A stretch of DNA of 64,000 nt, from contig JFHB01000013.1 in assembly GCA_000729835.1 (NCBI GenBank), positions 1-64,000 of the forward strand. The letters run 5' to 3'. Positions 1 through 11,199 of this stretch are shown piece by piece. The notes under the pieces were generated by a model, which saw nothing but the letters and a program-made list of their open reading frames with translations, was not told where the DNA came from and did not search any database. Numbering within the stretch: the stretch's first letter is position 1; each line of letters starts with the position of its first letter. This DNA comes from Atkinsonella hypoxylon. Its lineage: Eukaryota > Ascomycota > Sordariomycetes > Hypocreales > Clavicipitaceae. A program made the translations under genes and the position numbers.

Positions 1-360
1 ACTTTATCTTAAACATTATAATTTTAGCTTTTTAAGCTTAAGGAGAGTTAGTAATAATTAGAAGTAATTGCTACTACTTATTACAGTAGGATTTAATATA
101 GATTTATTAGAAGTAACAATAGGTTGTTAGATTTAATAGATTATATAATAATTTATAAGAGAAGTTATAAGAGCTTCTGTAAGGAGCATTTAATAATAAT
201 GTTCTAGTAAATAATTGTTAATTATTTAATCTAACTACTTAAGCGTTGCTTCTAACTACTTATACATAATTGCGGTCACGTGCACTAGTAACCTGCAGGT
301 CTGTAGGATTATCCCGTAACAATTACTTTTTAGTATTAAAAAGAAAAAGATAATATTATT
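1..360. other. AT-rich RIP-decayed DNA, no gene
   Basis: No open frame of useful length is present and TpA is the dominant dinucleotide. A short stretch near 268-325 keeps CG-containing and CA/TG-containing sequence. It is probably the upstream part of the decayed Gypsy relic that follows, but I could not match it to a protein domain. Confidence 0.5.
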
Positions 361-990
361 ACTAATATTTTATTAAGAAAAACTATTAATACTTTTACTA
401 TTAAAGCTTAAGAAGCTTCAAACTAAACCTTTAAAATAATACTACTTAATTAAATTAATAGTATAATAATATTAAGTATATAAAAAAGACTTTAAGGATT
501 AAATCTAGTAAACTTAATTATTAAAGAAAATAAAGAGTAAGGTCTAGGTTTTTATAATAAAAAGTTAGTAGTTTTAGTTTAAACTAGTAATAAAAAGATC
601 TTTTTATATATAGTATTAATCTATAAAGCTTATATACTATCTATTTTTACCTATAGAAATTAATATAAAACAATTAATCTTATTAAAAGGTAATATTAGT
701 AGTAAGAAATAAACTATAATATCTAGACCTTTATAAAGAATTATTTAAACTATAACTATAATAAGCTTTACTACAATAAAACTCTAGGCTTATTATACTC
801 TTTACTAGTACTAAATAAAGTATAGAAGTAAATAGTTATTAATAGTAAGGATATATCTCTAAATAAATTTAGCTATAACTATATCTAGGTATTTATTTAT
901 AAATTTAGTTGCTTAATAGCTACTCTTTTAGGCTATAAGATAGATATAGTAGAAAAGATTATATAATAGTATTATTAATATATATACTAT
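361..990 (+). mobile_element. Gypsy/chromovirus relic, integrase part 1
   Basis: Conceptual translation of the + strand, reading through many stops, gives a recognisable Ty3/Gypsy integrase. About 750-830 resembles the zinc-binding region and the linker before the catalytic core. About 850-960 gives a run like 'FSYNYI.VFIYKFSCLIA', which fits the start of the catalytic core seen in fungal Gypsy polyproteins. Most stops are TAA/TAG where Gln or Trp is expected, as RIP would produce. The reading resumes after the solo LTR at 991-1689 and again after the Copia element at 1858-8168, so this is one old element broken by two later insertions. The 5' LTR, gag and reverse transcriptase lie outside the window or are unrecognisable. 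Confidence 0.6.
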
Positions 991-1689
991 TATTAAAAAT
1001 AATAGGGATTACAGGACTAGATATCTAAGAGGGTAGTGGTCTCTTAGATTTAGCACCTGTAATTGCTCCTAGCAATTATCACGTAGTGGAAGCAGCAGCG
1101 GCCTAAATTAAGCTGTAGTGTATAATATAGATCACGTAGAGGCAGTAGATAACTATAATAATAGTGGTATCTTATATTAAGAGCGCTGTAACGAACAAGT
1201 TAGTAAAAGTAGGATCTTAAATCTTTCTAGTCCCTTATAGACCTACTAACTATATTAGCGGGCTGTAGTCGCTAGAAGGGGCTTATAGGCCACTTTATAA
1301 TTTCCGCAAAAAGATTTACTATATAAAAACAAAAAAATCAACTTACAGCTATATAAACGAGACGCTTATGTGCACAATTTAATAAATTCTACTAATAATA
1401 AGTAACTCTTATAAGCAACTCTATCCAACAATTATACTATTAAATAGCCCTAATTCTTAGCTTTTAAATAGTATACTTCTTAAATTTCTACTATTGCTAG
1501 TTGTAGAGAAAATCGCAGTTAAAGTTAACTATAGGTTAGGCAACTTTGCCTTAGTTAAATCTAGATGTTTACATCTAGTAACAACGATATCTCTACTAAA
1601 AATTAACGTAACAAGACCTAATGAGGGTCACGTGATAGAGCAACTAGTAGGCATAAAAATAGGCTATACAGGGTAGCTTATTTTTAACA
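991..1689 (-). mobile_element. Solo LTR of the Copia-2 family
   Basis: This 699-bp unit matches the two LTRs of the element at 10487-18319 almost base for base along its length. It begins TATTAAAAATAATAG (first dinucleotide TG changed to TA) and ends TATTTTTAACA. The 5 bases before it (986-990) and after it (1690-1694) are both ACTAT, a perfect 5-bp target-site duplication. No internal region is present, so it is a solo LTR left by LTR-LTR recombination. Orientation is given as - by analogy with the full element. It interrupts the integrase of a Gypsy relic. A chance 60-codon open frame at 1494-1676 lies inside the LTR and is not a gene. Confidence 0.9.
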
Positions 1690-1857
1690 ACTATTTCCTT
1701 AGTTTACTTAGTGTTTAAATTAGCAATAATATAAGCTCTTTTATATTAAAATTCCTAGAAATAATTAATAAGCTAACTAATATAAAATATTATTATAGAA
1801 GTTCTTTATATCTATAAACCTAAAGAGCTATAGAAATTATAAATTAGAAATTAAATT
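1690..1857 (+). mobile_element. Gypsy relic, integrase part 2
   Basis: The + strand continues the integrase frame interrupted by the solo LTR. The end reads 'RAIEIINQKLN' once two RIP stops are read through, which is the fungal Gypsy integrase motif around 'HPQTDGxTEIINQ.L'. The fragment stops at the AAATT target site of the Copia element at 1858, and the downstream remainder of the same integrase is found at 8174. Confidence 0.6.
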
Positions 1858-2172
1858 TGTTGGAATCGTCATGACTCTATCGTGCGATTCCGGCGCCTGC
1901 GTAGGTAGATACAACCGCTAATTAGTTGCATCCGCACACTAGTCTCTACTTACATTAAGGTCGCCGATACCCCTTAATTCCCCCTTAACATAACACTATA
2001 CTTAAGGCATATAAGGCATCCAACAGGGTATATAATGTAGCCTCTTTTGCTAGTTAGATATAACTCCTAGATAACTGAATTTAAACCTCTTTAATGTAAA
2101 TACTAGTGCACTAATAAACTAGTTATAGAACTAACTTAAAGGAGTATAAATTAGACCCTTAGTCTATTAACA
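1858..2172 (+). repeat. 5' LTR of Copia-1
   Basis: It starts TGTTGGAATCG and ends CTATTAACA, giving the canonical TG..CA ends. It aligns without length change to the 3' LTR. Differences between the two are nearly all C/T or G/A transitions (for example TGTTGG versus TGTTAA at the start), in line with RIP of both copies. Confidence 0.9.
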
Positions 2173-2249
2173 CTAATTAGTAGTTGCTTAACTAGGAGTC
2201 TTTAGTATAACTAAAGAGATTAGTATAACTAACTATAGATTAGCTAGAT

Positions 2250-5200
2250 TTAGTAAGAAGAGATATAATACTATTAGCTAGAACCCTTAGCAGCTAATGC
2301 AACTAGTAAAGCGTGCTAAAGGAAGGGATATCTTTACAATTGCTTAGTTACTAAGTTGTATTTACTTACAATAATGTTTTAGTTTAACTAATTATTAATA
2401 TTAAACTCCTAAGGAATTAAATTACTAGCTAGAACCCTTAGCAGCTAACGCTATAGAATTTAACTCCTTTAACTATCTTAGAACTTAGCTAAAAGCTAGC
2501 TAAATCCCTCTATCTTTATACTAATTCTATTACACCTACTTTCTCTTTTTATACTACTTAATCTTATCTAATACAATAAGTTTACAATAACTCTAAGTAG
2601 ATTTATAAGAATTTAAGTAATAACTACAACCTAATAAGCTTTTAGAATAACTTTAAAAGTATTAAAAACTTCTATTAATAAATTAGAACTTAATATATAA
2701 AATTAACCTAGAAACTACTACTACTACTAATTTAAACAATAGAATTACCTTTATAATTAACCTTTATAAAGATTAAAGATTTAGAGATTAGAAATAATAA
2801 AAGAACTTTAAATTTAACTTCTATAACTAAAATAAAGACCTATTTTAAAGAGCTTCTACTTTAATTATTAAAGCGTTACATAATTTACTATATAAATATA
2901 GAGTCTATATAGGCAGAAGCAGTAGCTAAATTGCTAATTCCCTTAAAAAAGTACTATAGAAAAAGGAACAATCTATATAGCTAAAAGAAGAGATTAATAA
3001 ATAAGTAGTATTAGGTAAATTCCACTTAAATTTACACCTAAATATAGAACCTATATCTACAGTAAAGAAGCCTTAATCTTCTTTATAGAACTCTTCTTCT
3101 ATACCTTTAGCACTTTTTTTATTACTTTTATTAAGTGTACCTAGCAATCTAATAGGTATATTAGCAGAAATACTACCTCCTCTCTCTCTACTATAGGATA
3201 TAAGATTTCTTCTGCTTTTAGCAGTATAACTATTACTTTCTTCTATAATAGATTCTTCCTAAACTAATATAAAGAAAGTCCTTAACCTTATAAAGATCTA
3301 TAAGGAAAGCAATAAATATAGCAGCAATATATTTAATTTTATTATACTAAAAGTAGTTATTCTTAAAGACTTATACTAATAACTTAATTTCTTAGAACTA
3401 GTAACAATAAAGGCATTTTTAGTAATATTAATAGGTAAAGTATATAAATTCTACCTTATAATAATTGCAATAAATATAAAGATAAATTATACCTTTAACT
3501 AAATAGTTAAAATCGTTAGATAACACTTTAAGACCTTAACTAATAAGTAGTTTTATTGTTAAAGATAAAACAGCATTACGTTACGCAATATAATTGCTAA
3601 GAACCCTAATAAATCTATACTTAACTGCCTTAATATAATAATCTAGAACCTTTAAGATATTTATAACAGCCTTTTTAACTCTTTTATAGATAATTCTAAA
3701 CTTATTAAGTAGACCCTTTAAGCAGTTAGAGGTATCTCTAAATATAGCTAAGCTAAATTTACAATTAACACAACATTTTAAGAGCTTATTAGCAACCTAT
3801 AAAAGTTAATTAGTATTGTAGAAGTATAGAAGGAAATTAGCTAATTCTACGTTAAATTTAACTAACTTAATATTAATAATAAAGCTCTCTATATAGACTG
3901 TTAATATTAACGTTTAAGAGACTCTAGCTATAGTAGAAGTAAAACCTAAAAATAACGCTACTTTATTTATAGAAAAGAAGAATATTAGTTAATAAAGTAC
4001 AGCAAAAAAGAGCGTTAAGAAGTATAGTAAAGATAGTAGAACAATAAGAAGTATAGAACCTCTCCTTTAAACAGCAAATTTAAAGCCTATCTATAGGCTT
4101 ATAAAGAATTAAATAAACCTATATAGAATAATAGTTCTAATAATGCTTAGGATGTAAGTAAGGTATTTATTAAAGAATCTAATACAGCTAATAAAAGAAA
4201 AGCTTCTTAGCTAATAATTATACAATTCTTTACTAATGCTGTAACTATAAACAATAGAGCTATCTTCTAGAACCTTAAGGAAGAAGCCTACTAGTATACT
4301 CTATATAAGGAAGATCTATTTATAGAAGATTAATTAAATCCTATAGATCCCTTATTATATTTATTATCTTATATATTAAAAGAACGTTATTCTAGTAAGA
4401 CATTTAGAGGCATCTTACTTAACACTAAAGCAGTAGGCGTATTAATAGCTAGAATTAACTAAGTATAAGCATTAGTAAAGAAAATGCCTTTATTAAAGAT
4501 AAATCTATCTAATTAACACTATATAATTACATTTAGCGTAGGATTAGCAACTTTAATAGGCTTTATTATAGTTCTAATAGTCTTTAGCTTAATTATATTC
4601 TATATAATTAATATAAGCACTCTATTTCTATACAGCATTAATAATATAGATAAGATATATATAAAGCTTAACAACCTTAAAAACGTACTAATTTAAGGCA
4701 ATTAAAGGGTTTCTATTATCTAGAAATAAGGATATCTATAGTGGACTCTAGAAGCTATAGAAGCAGCTATATTCTTTTTATTAAAAAAGCAAATTTATTA
4801 ACTTTATTGTTAATTTAGGTATCCCTCTATACAATAATTAATAAAGATTCTATAATGTATAGGTAAAGATATTAGTAATAACAACGCTATTAATAGAATT
4901 ACATAAGTCTACTACTACTACTAACTTAACAGTAAATTACCTAGTTAATTTCGATTTATATTAAAAGATAACTATAACTTTAACTATAAAATTATTGTTA
5001 ATATTATATATCTAAACAGCAGCTCTATTCTTTACGTTATTAATTCTATAACCTTATTCTAAGTAGCCTACTTTCTAGAACCCTAAAAGCAGAAAGCATA
5101 AGATATCTAGAATGCATTAAAAGAATGCTAAATTAATACCTATCTAGGCCCTTCTAACTAGATAGTTTATAATGCTAGAAAGAACTTTATATCTACTAAA

Positions 5201-7747
5201 TTCCGCTATTATATATAAATATTATCTATTAATATTAATAAAGTTCCTATTAAAGCCTACAATAGCATTAGTAAAGTTAAATAGTACTATAGCCTATTAT
5301 AAAGAGCTTACAATATTATTAACAATAAATTAGGCACTAATACTAGTATTATAAAGGATTAAAAGCTTTAAATAGCTGTTAAAGCTATTAATAATTCTAC
5401 TAAACTTAACAGTCTTATACCTATATTATTAGTCTTTAGTTCCTACCCCTATATAATAAATAATTTACCTCTAAGCCTTTCTGTAATATAATAAGCTTTA
5501 ATTCTATATAAAGCTACTAATAAAGCCTAAAAGTGCTTAGTATAAAGATAAATTTATAATGCTCTTACCTCCTGCAATAGCCTAAATATAACACCTATAT
5601 ATTTACTGCCTCTACAGTTAGAAGTGTATATATAGCGTAAAAAAGAAGGCTAGTAAGGCCCCTATAAGCTGCTTACTATAGATAGTAAGGAGTGCACTAT
5701 ATAAATGCCTTATAGCTCTATTTATTTTTGCATAACTATTGTAAAACCCTACTACTATAATAACAATAAATCTAACAATTATTCTGCTGTTTCTAACGTT
5801 ACACCTAATAAAAGTAATATAGAATCTCTACCTAAAAGCAATTCTATTCTACTAAAGAAGAGAAAAAGACCCCTAAAGGTAAAATAACTAATTAATCTAA
5901 ACCTAATATAGAAAAGAGGTTCTAGAAGACTAAGAAAGAACTCTCTTTCTATTCTAATTAATTCTATATAAAATTTCTCTACTTTTAACAATAGACTAAA
6001 TAGATATATTACTGTTTTTAGCCTAACTGCTAGTAGTCCTTATAATCTTAATCCTAGTAGTAATATTAATTCTACTTATATATTACTATATAAATCTAGC
6101 AATAAAATTTTCCTTTCTGCAAAAGAAACAGTAAACTATAACCTAGCTATATAACTAAGGAAAGACAATAAGATTATAGCAAAAGGTGCTCTATTTAAAG
6201 CATTTAACTAAGCTAAAATTAACGCACTATTAGCTAAAGATATCTTCTAATTCGTTAAATTTAACCCTACTATATATAATAACTATATCTTTAAATCTTA
6301 TATAGTTTAAGAAGTTAAAGGAAAAGGAACTATATTACTATATAAGAAGTTAAGACTAGTTATCTAAGAATATAATAATAGCAATAAATTGTTAATTTTA
6401 ACGTAATCCCTAACAATTTAATAAGCTAGTTAATGCCTAATTGTAGCATTAGCTCTATCTCTCTAAAAACGCAATATTATCTTATAGATCTACAATATTA
6501 TATAGGCTTATATATAATTTAACACTAATTTAAATAGATTAATTATTGCACAACTTCCTAAACAAATTAAATACCTATATCTCTATAATATAGTAATAGA
6601 AGTAATTAAGCCTCTATATAGAATCGCTAAAGCAGGTATATATTAGTAGTCTATATACTTCTGCTACTACTGTAATAATTTAAGTATAGTTACGTTAATA
6701 TATAACCTCTACTTACTAATATTAAACAATAAAAATTGCTTTAGAATTATTAGAATATAGACTAATAATACGCTAGAACTAAGTAATAGAACCTTCTTTA
6801 ACTATAAGGAATCTAAACTATAGAAGGCTAATTTTACTATAAAGCTAAAGTAGAACCTAACAGCAGAAATACTACTAATTTTTAATAGATATATATTAAC
6901 TAAATCTAATAATAGCACTTTAACTCTTCGCTAGAAAGGTTAAAGTAAGAGGATTTAACCTATTAATACTACTAGTGTTAGTATAGATTTAATAAAACAA
7001 TAGTACATTAAGTAATAAGCCTGCAGTATATATATTGCTACAATCTATTAACTAGAAGCTATATTTAACCTTTTTATTGCTATATAACAGCAAGATATTA
7101 CAATTAACGATATTAAACAACTAAACAAGAGGCTTTAATAGTAGATTAGCAACTAAACCTATAGATTATAATATATTCTAATAGACCTTCTCTTTACTAA
7201 ATTATATATATTTATTAATAGATCCTTTATAAACAATAAAGATTTAAGCTTCTAGATAGAATATATAATTATTCTAGGTAATAAAGGAGCTTATAAAGAG
7301 AACGCTAAATTTATAATAAAAGGCAATATTATTATATATAGCTCTATTAAAAGCAAGAGAGTTATAAGAAGCATACTTACATTAGAACTATACAGTATAG
7401 TGTAAGGCGTAAATATATTATATACTATTAGCACTACATTAAATATAGTAATAAAGCAGCTATAGATACTGCTAATTCTACTAGTAGTCTATATAGATTT
7501 ATTCTTATTGTATAAATGCCTTATAAAGCTTAGCACAATAAAGGAAAAGAGATTAATAATTAACATTATAGTACTACATTAATTATATAAAAGGCGCGAA
7601 ATTAATAAAATCTATTAAATTAATAGCAAAAATAATATCGCTAATTTAATAACAAAAGCAACGCTAAATAAGACTCTTAAATCCTTTATTAACAATAATA
7701 AAGCTAATATATAGGTAGAAGGCTAGGTAAAGAGACCTATAAATTAA
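2250..7747 (+). pseudogene. Copia-1 gag-pol polyprotein, destroyed by stop codons
   Basis: Reading through stops on the + strand gives a fungal Ty1/Copia polyprotein. The integrase lies at about 5150-5560: 'VYNAGKNFIS..FR' followed by 'VPIKAYNSIGKVK.YY', then 'AVKAINNS', 'PILLVF'. The reverse transcriptase lies at about 6330-6960: 'YKKLRLVI', 'ILTQSPT', a 'QTNNTL' version of the YxDD-box region, 'KANFT.K'. The RNase H end lies at about 7480-7700: 'VYIDLFLLYKCLIKLSTIKEKRLIIN', with Asp where family members carry Asp. Gln and Trp codons are almost all stops (CAG to TAG, TGG to TAG). The gag part (about 2250-4900) is too decayed to assign in detail. It is not translatable and is shown as a relic. 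Confidence 0.75.
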
Positions 7748-7853
7748 TGTAGAAGGATGTTAGATTTATTGTTATTTATTCCTTTAATCTATTTTATTAT
7801 TACTGTAACTATTAAAGTTACTCTACTAGCACAATAAAAAGAGAGACTGCTAG

Positions 7854-8168
7854 TGTTAAAATCGTTATAACTCTATTATACAATTCTAGCGCCTGCGTAG
7901 GTAGATACAACTGCTAATTAGTTACATCTACACACTAGTCTCTACTTACATTAGAGTCGCTAATACCCCTTAATTCCCCCTTAACACAACACTATACCTA
8001 AGGCATATAAGGTATCCAATAGGGTATATAATGTAGCCTCTTTTGCTAGTTAGATACAACTCCTAGATAACCGAATTTAAACCTCTTTAATGTAAATACT
8101 AGTGCACTAGTGAACTAGTTATAGGACCGACTCGAAGGAGTATAAATTAGACCCTTGGTCTATCGATA
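7854..8168 (+). repeat. 3' LTR of Copia-1
   Basis: It starts TGTTAAAATCG and ends CTATCGATA, where the last CA has become TA. It is 315 bp, the same as the 5' copy. Its last 70 bases keep several CG and GG positions that are mutated in the 5' LTR, so RIP hit the two copies unequally. Confidence 0.9.
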
Positions 8169-8173
8169 AAATT

Positions 8174-9088
8174 AAAAGCTAAGATTTTATATTAATTAGT
8201 ATTAAAGGTAGTAAAGTATTTACCTTTTTACTTTAAACTTTATATATAATATTTTATAGTATTTATTATTAAATATATATTCTCTTTAGGTATTACTAAG
8301 TTAACTACTATAGAATCTATTAGTATTAAATAATAAACTATTTAATCTTACTAATTTAGAAAGAGTATAAGCTACTTAAAATATTATTATATAGACTAAA
8401 GAAGTATAAACCTTAAATAATAAAATATAGTTAAGGCTTAAAAGGTATAAAAGAACTAAGCTAATTAAAAGAGATAGGAAGTTAATTTTAATATAGGCAA
8501 TAAGGTTTATATATAAAAGAAAGGCTTTATAACTTTAGCTTTAACTACTTAACTTAATTCTTAATATATTAGTCTATAGTTAATAATTAAAAAAAGAGGT
8601 TATAGCTTTATTTTAAACGTTTTAAACTAGTTTAAAGAGTTTCTATTGTTTTATATAAATAAACTATAAAAGGTATTAATTAATCTATTACCTTAATAGC
8701 TAATAACACTAAAGGAACTATAAGAAATCTAGGGTTAAATAGAATATAAAGTTAACTAAGTACTAGCCTTTAGATTAAAGAGTTAAAATAAAACCTTAGA
8801 ATATTAGGTTAGTTAAAAGGGTTATAACCTAAATAATTAATAGTATTTAGTAAGGAATTTAGCTAATATAGCATTAGCTTTAGTTAAATTTTATAAGAAG
8901 TATCTAGATGCTATAGAACTACTAATAAGACTATAGAAATAGTTAGTTATAGCTACTAATAATAAAGCTATAGTAAAATACAACAATAATAATATACCTA
9001 CTAAGAATACTATAATAAAGAGGAAAAGACCTATATAATATAGATAAAACCTTTAATACTATTTAACAATATTAGGTTTAAAAGGGAG
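8174..9088 (+). mobile_element. Gypsy relic, integrase C-terminus and chromodomain
   Basis: This resumes the integrase frame broken at 1857. With stops read through, about 8470-8620 resembles the integrase C-terminal 'GDKVYI..KGFTTLRPSKKLD' region of fungal Gypsy elements. About 8747-8930 reads as a chromodomain: 'YKVNQVL' ... 'LEYQVSQKGYNPNN' ... 'NLAN..ALVKFYKKYLDA', corresponding to the 'YLVKWKGY' and 'W.P..NL.NA...V..FH' signatures. The end at 9077-9088 (TTTAAAAGGGAG) looks like a polypurine tract just ahead of a 3' LTR. Confidence 0.6.
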
Positions 9089-9689
9089 TAGTATAATAGT
9101 TATAATCTCTCTATATAATACCTTATTGTTATTATATATAACCTTAATGTTAAGGGGTTCTAAGTTAGTAGTTCTACTAGTTATATAAGGCTAGTAGAAC
9201 CTTAAACTATTATAGAACAACATTAGACCGTTAGATATACTAGATGCAGCTCTACTTTAGGTTGTTAACTCTACTAGGGTCCGTTAATCTTATAGCTCTC
9301 CTGCACCTATAGAGGCTTTACCTCCTTTTTCCTCCTTTCCCCTCTATCTTAGAGTCTTTGTTGATAGAGCCTAATAAGACCATTTGATCTTCACCTTATA
9401 GTCGTAACACTTAATACTTAAGAAATCTTATTTTGCTACTTCTAACGCTTATCTTAACACTTTAATGTATCTAGCTCTTTTTTACGTATATATATCTTTT
9501 AAGCTGCAGTTAATATTTTATTTCTATCTTTTCTAACTATTTAATCTTCTTACTCACTATTATTTAATAGTGTACACTAATAAATATCTCGCTCTTTTCC
9601 GATCCTCTTTGCTCTTAACGTGCGCTACATCGCTACTTGTTTTAGTGTAGGCTACATAGTTATTTAGGAGTTTGGTTTTGAGTTAATAA
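9089..9689 (+). repeat. Probable 3' LTR of the Gypsy relic, incomplete
   Basis: The sequence directly follows a polypurine tract at the end of the Gypsy integrase, where a 3' LTR is expected. It begins TAGTATAATAG (TG changed to TA would fit). It has a less mutated, pyrimidine-rich middle (about 9290-9400) and no coding potential. The matching 5' LTR is outside the window, so the right end cannot be fixed. It runs into the truncated LTR that starts at about 9690. Confidence 0.4.
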
Positions 9690-10338
9690 AGCACCTATAA
9701 TTACTTCTAGCAATTATTACGTAGTGGAAGCAGCAGCGGCCTAAATTAAACTGTAGTGTATAGTATAAATTACGTAGAAGGCATAGATAACTATAATAAT
9801 AATAGTATCTTATATTGAGAGTGCTGTAACAAATAAGTTAGTAAGAGTAGAATCTTAAATCTTTCTAGTCTCTTATATATTCTCTAACTATATTAGCGGG
9901 CTAATTCCGCTAAAGGGAGCTTATAGGCTACTTTATAATTTCTGCAAAAATATTTACTATATAAAAACAAAAAAATTAACTTATAGCTATATAAGTAAGA
10001 TACTTATATATACAATTTAATAAATTTTACTAATAACTAGCAACTCTTATAAGTAACTCTATTTAATAATTATACTATTAAATAGCCCTAATTCTTAGTT
10101 TTTAAATAATATACTTCTTGAATTTCTACTATTACTAGTTGTAGAGAAAATCGCTGTTAAAGTTAACTATAGATTAAGCAACTTTGCCTTAGTTAAATCT
10201 AGATATTTGTATCTAGTAACAACGATATCTCTACTAAAAATTAACGTAACAAGACCTAGTAAGGGTCACGTGATAGAGCAACTAACAGGCAACTAGCAAG
10301 CATAAAAATAGGCTATACAGGGTAGCTTATTTTTAACA
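9690..10338 (-). repeat. 5'-truncated LTR of the Copia-2 family
   Basis: It is about 649 bp long and matches the LTRs at 991, 10487 and 17620 from the GCACCT..AATT motif to the terminal TTTTTAACA. The first roughly 60 bases are absent. It carries a small insertion near 10290 relative to the other copies. No target-site duplication can be recognised because one end is missing. Confidence 0.85.
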
Positions 10339-10486
10339 CTTACCCCTCTGATAAGCTCTTCCCGAGCCTTCCGGTCCTACCTGATACGCTCGACTGCTGC
10401 TTTAAAGGTTATAAATCCTTATGCAAGGCTGGCTTCCTTCATAGAGGTATTTCCATTAATATCAAAAGAAGATAGGAATAGATAAC
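10339..10486. other. 148-bp spacer of normal composition, unassigned
   Basis: This stretch keeps CA, TG and CG dinucleotides and is clearly less RIP-mutated than everything around it. It separates two LTRs of the same family. It shows no open frame. Its last five bases (10482-10486, ATAAC) are the target-site duplication of the Copia-2 element. It may be ancestral host or older transposon DNA. Confidence 0.5.
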
Positions 10487-11186
10487 TATTGAAAATAATA
10501 GGGATTACAGGACTAGATATCTAAGAGGGTAGTGGTCTCTTAGATTTAGCACCTGTAATTGCTCCTAGCAATTATTACGTAGTAGAAGCAGCAGCGGCCT
10601 AAATCAAGCTGTAGTGTATAGTATAGATTACGTAGAGGCAGTAGATAACTATAATAATAGTGGTATCTTATATTAAGAGCGCTATAACGAATAAGTTAGT
10701 AAGAGTAGGATCTTAAATCTTTCTAGTCCCTTATAGACCCTTTAACTATATTAGCAGGCTGTAGTCGCTAGAAGGGGCTTATAGGCTACTTTATAATTTC
10801 CGCAAAAAGATTTACTATATAAAAACAAAAAAATCGACTTACAGCTATACAAATAAGACGCCTATGTGTATAATTTAACAAATTTTACTAATAACAAGCA
10901 ACCCTTATAAGCAACTCTATCTAACAATTATACTATTAAATAGCCCTAATTCTTAGCTTTTAAATAGTATACTTCTTAAATTTCTACTATTGCTAGTTAT
11001 AGAGAAAATCGCAGTTAAAGTTAACTATAGGTTAGGCAACTTTACCTTAGTTAATTCTAGATGTTTTATATCTAGTAACAGCAATATCTCTACTAAAAAT
11101 TAACGTAATAAGACCTAATAAGGGTTACGTAATAGAGCAACTAGTAGGCATAAAAATAGGCTATATAGAGTAGCTTATTTTTAACA
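10487..11186 (-). repeat. LTR of Copia-2 (3' LTR in element orientation)
   Basis: It is 700 bp, starts TATTGAAAATAATAG and ends TATTTTTAACA on the + strand. Its length is identical to its partner at 17620. Differences are mostly transitions (for example GTAGTAGAAG versus GTAGTGGAAG). Confidence 0.92.
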
Positions 11187-11195
11187 CTCCCTCTA
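11187..11195 (-). other. Polypurine tract of Copia-2
   Basis: The + strand reads CTCCCTCTA, which is a purine run on the - strand directly abutting the 3' LTR. This is the expected place for the plus-strand primer of an LTR retrotransposon. Confidence 0.6.
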
Positions 11196-11199
11196 GAAA

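Larger units (their letters stand above)
1858..8168 (+). mobile_element. Full-length Copia LTR retrotransposon (Copia-1), RIP-inactivated
   Basis: The element is 6,311 bp long and is bounded by two LTRs of exactly 315 bp (1858-2172 and 7854-8168). It is flanked by a perfect 5-bp target-site duplication, AAATT, at 1853-1857 and 8169-8173. The integrase precedes the reverse transcriptase, which is the Copia order. The internal region is saturated with TAA and TAG, so no open frame survives. The element lies inside a Gypsy relic, whose integrase reads on at either side. The primer binding site directly after 2172 is not obvious and does not look like the half-tRNA-iMet site of the second element. 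Confidence 0.92.

Noticed and set aside
1494..1676. 60-codon frame in the AT-rich island
   Set aside because: It lies inside the solo LTR and is also found, with stops, in the other LTR copies.
5779..5991. 70-codon - strand frame rich in Leu/Phe
   Set aside because: It is antisense to the decayed Copia-1 polyprotein. Its composition follows from AT-rich DNA.
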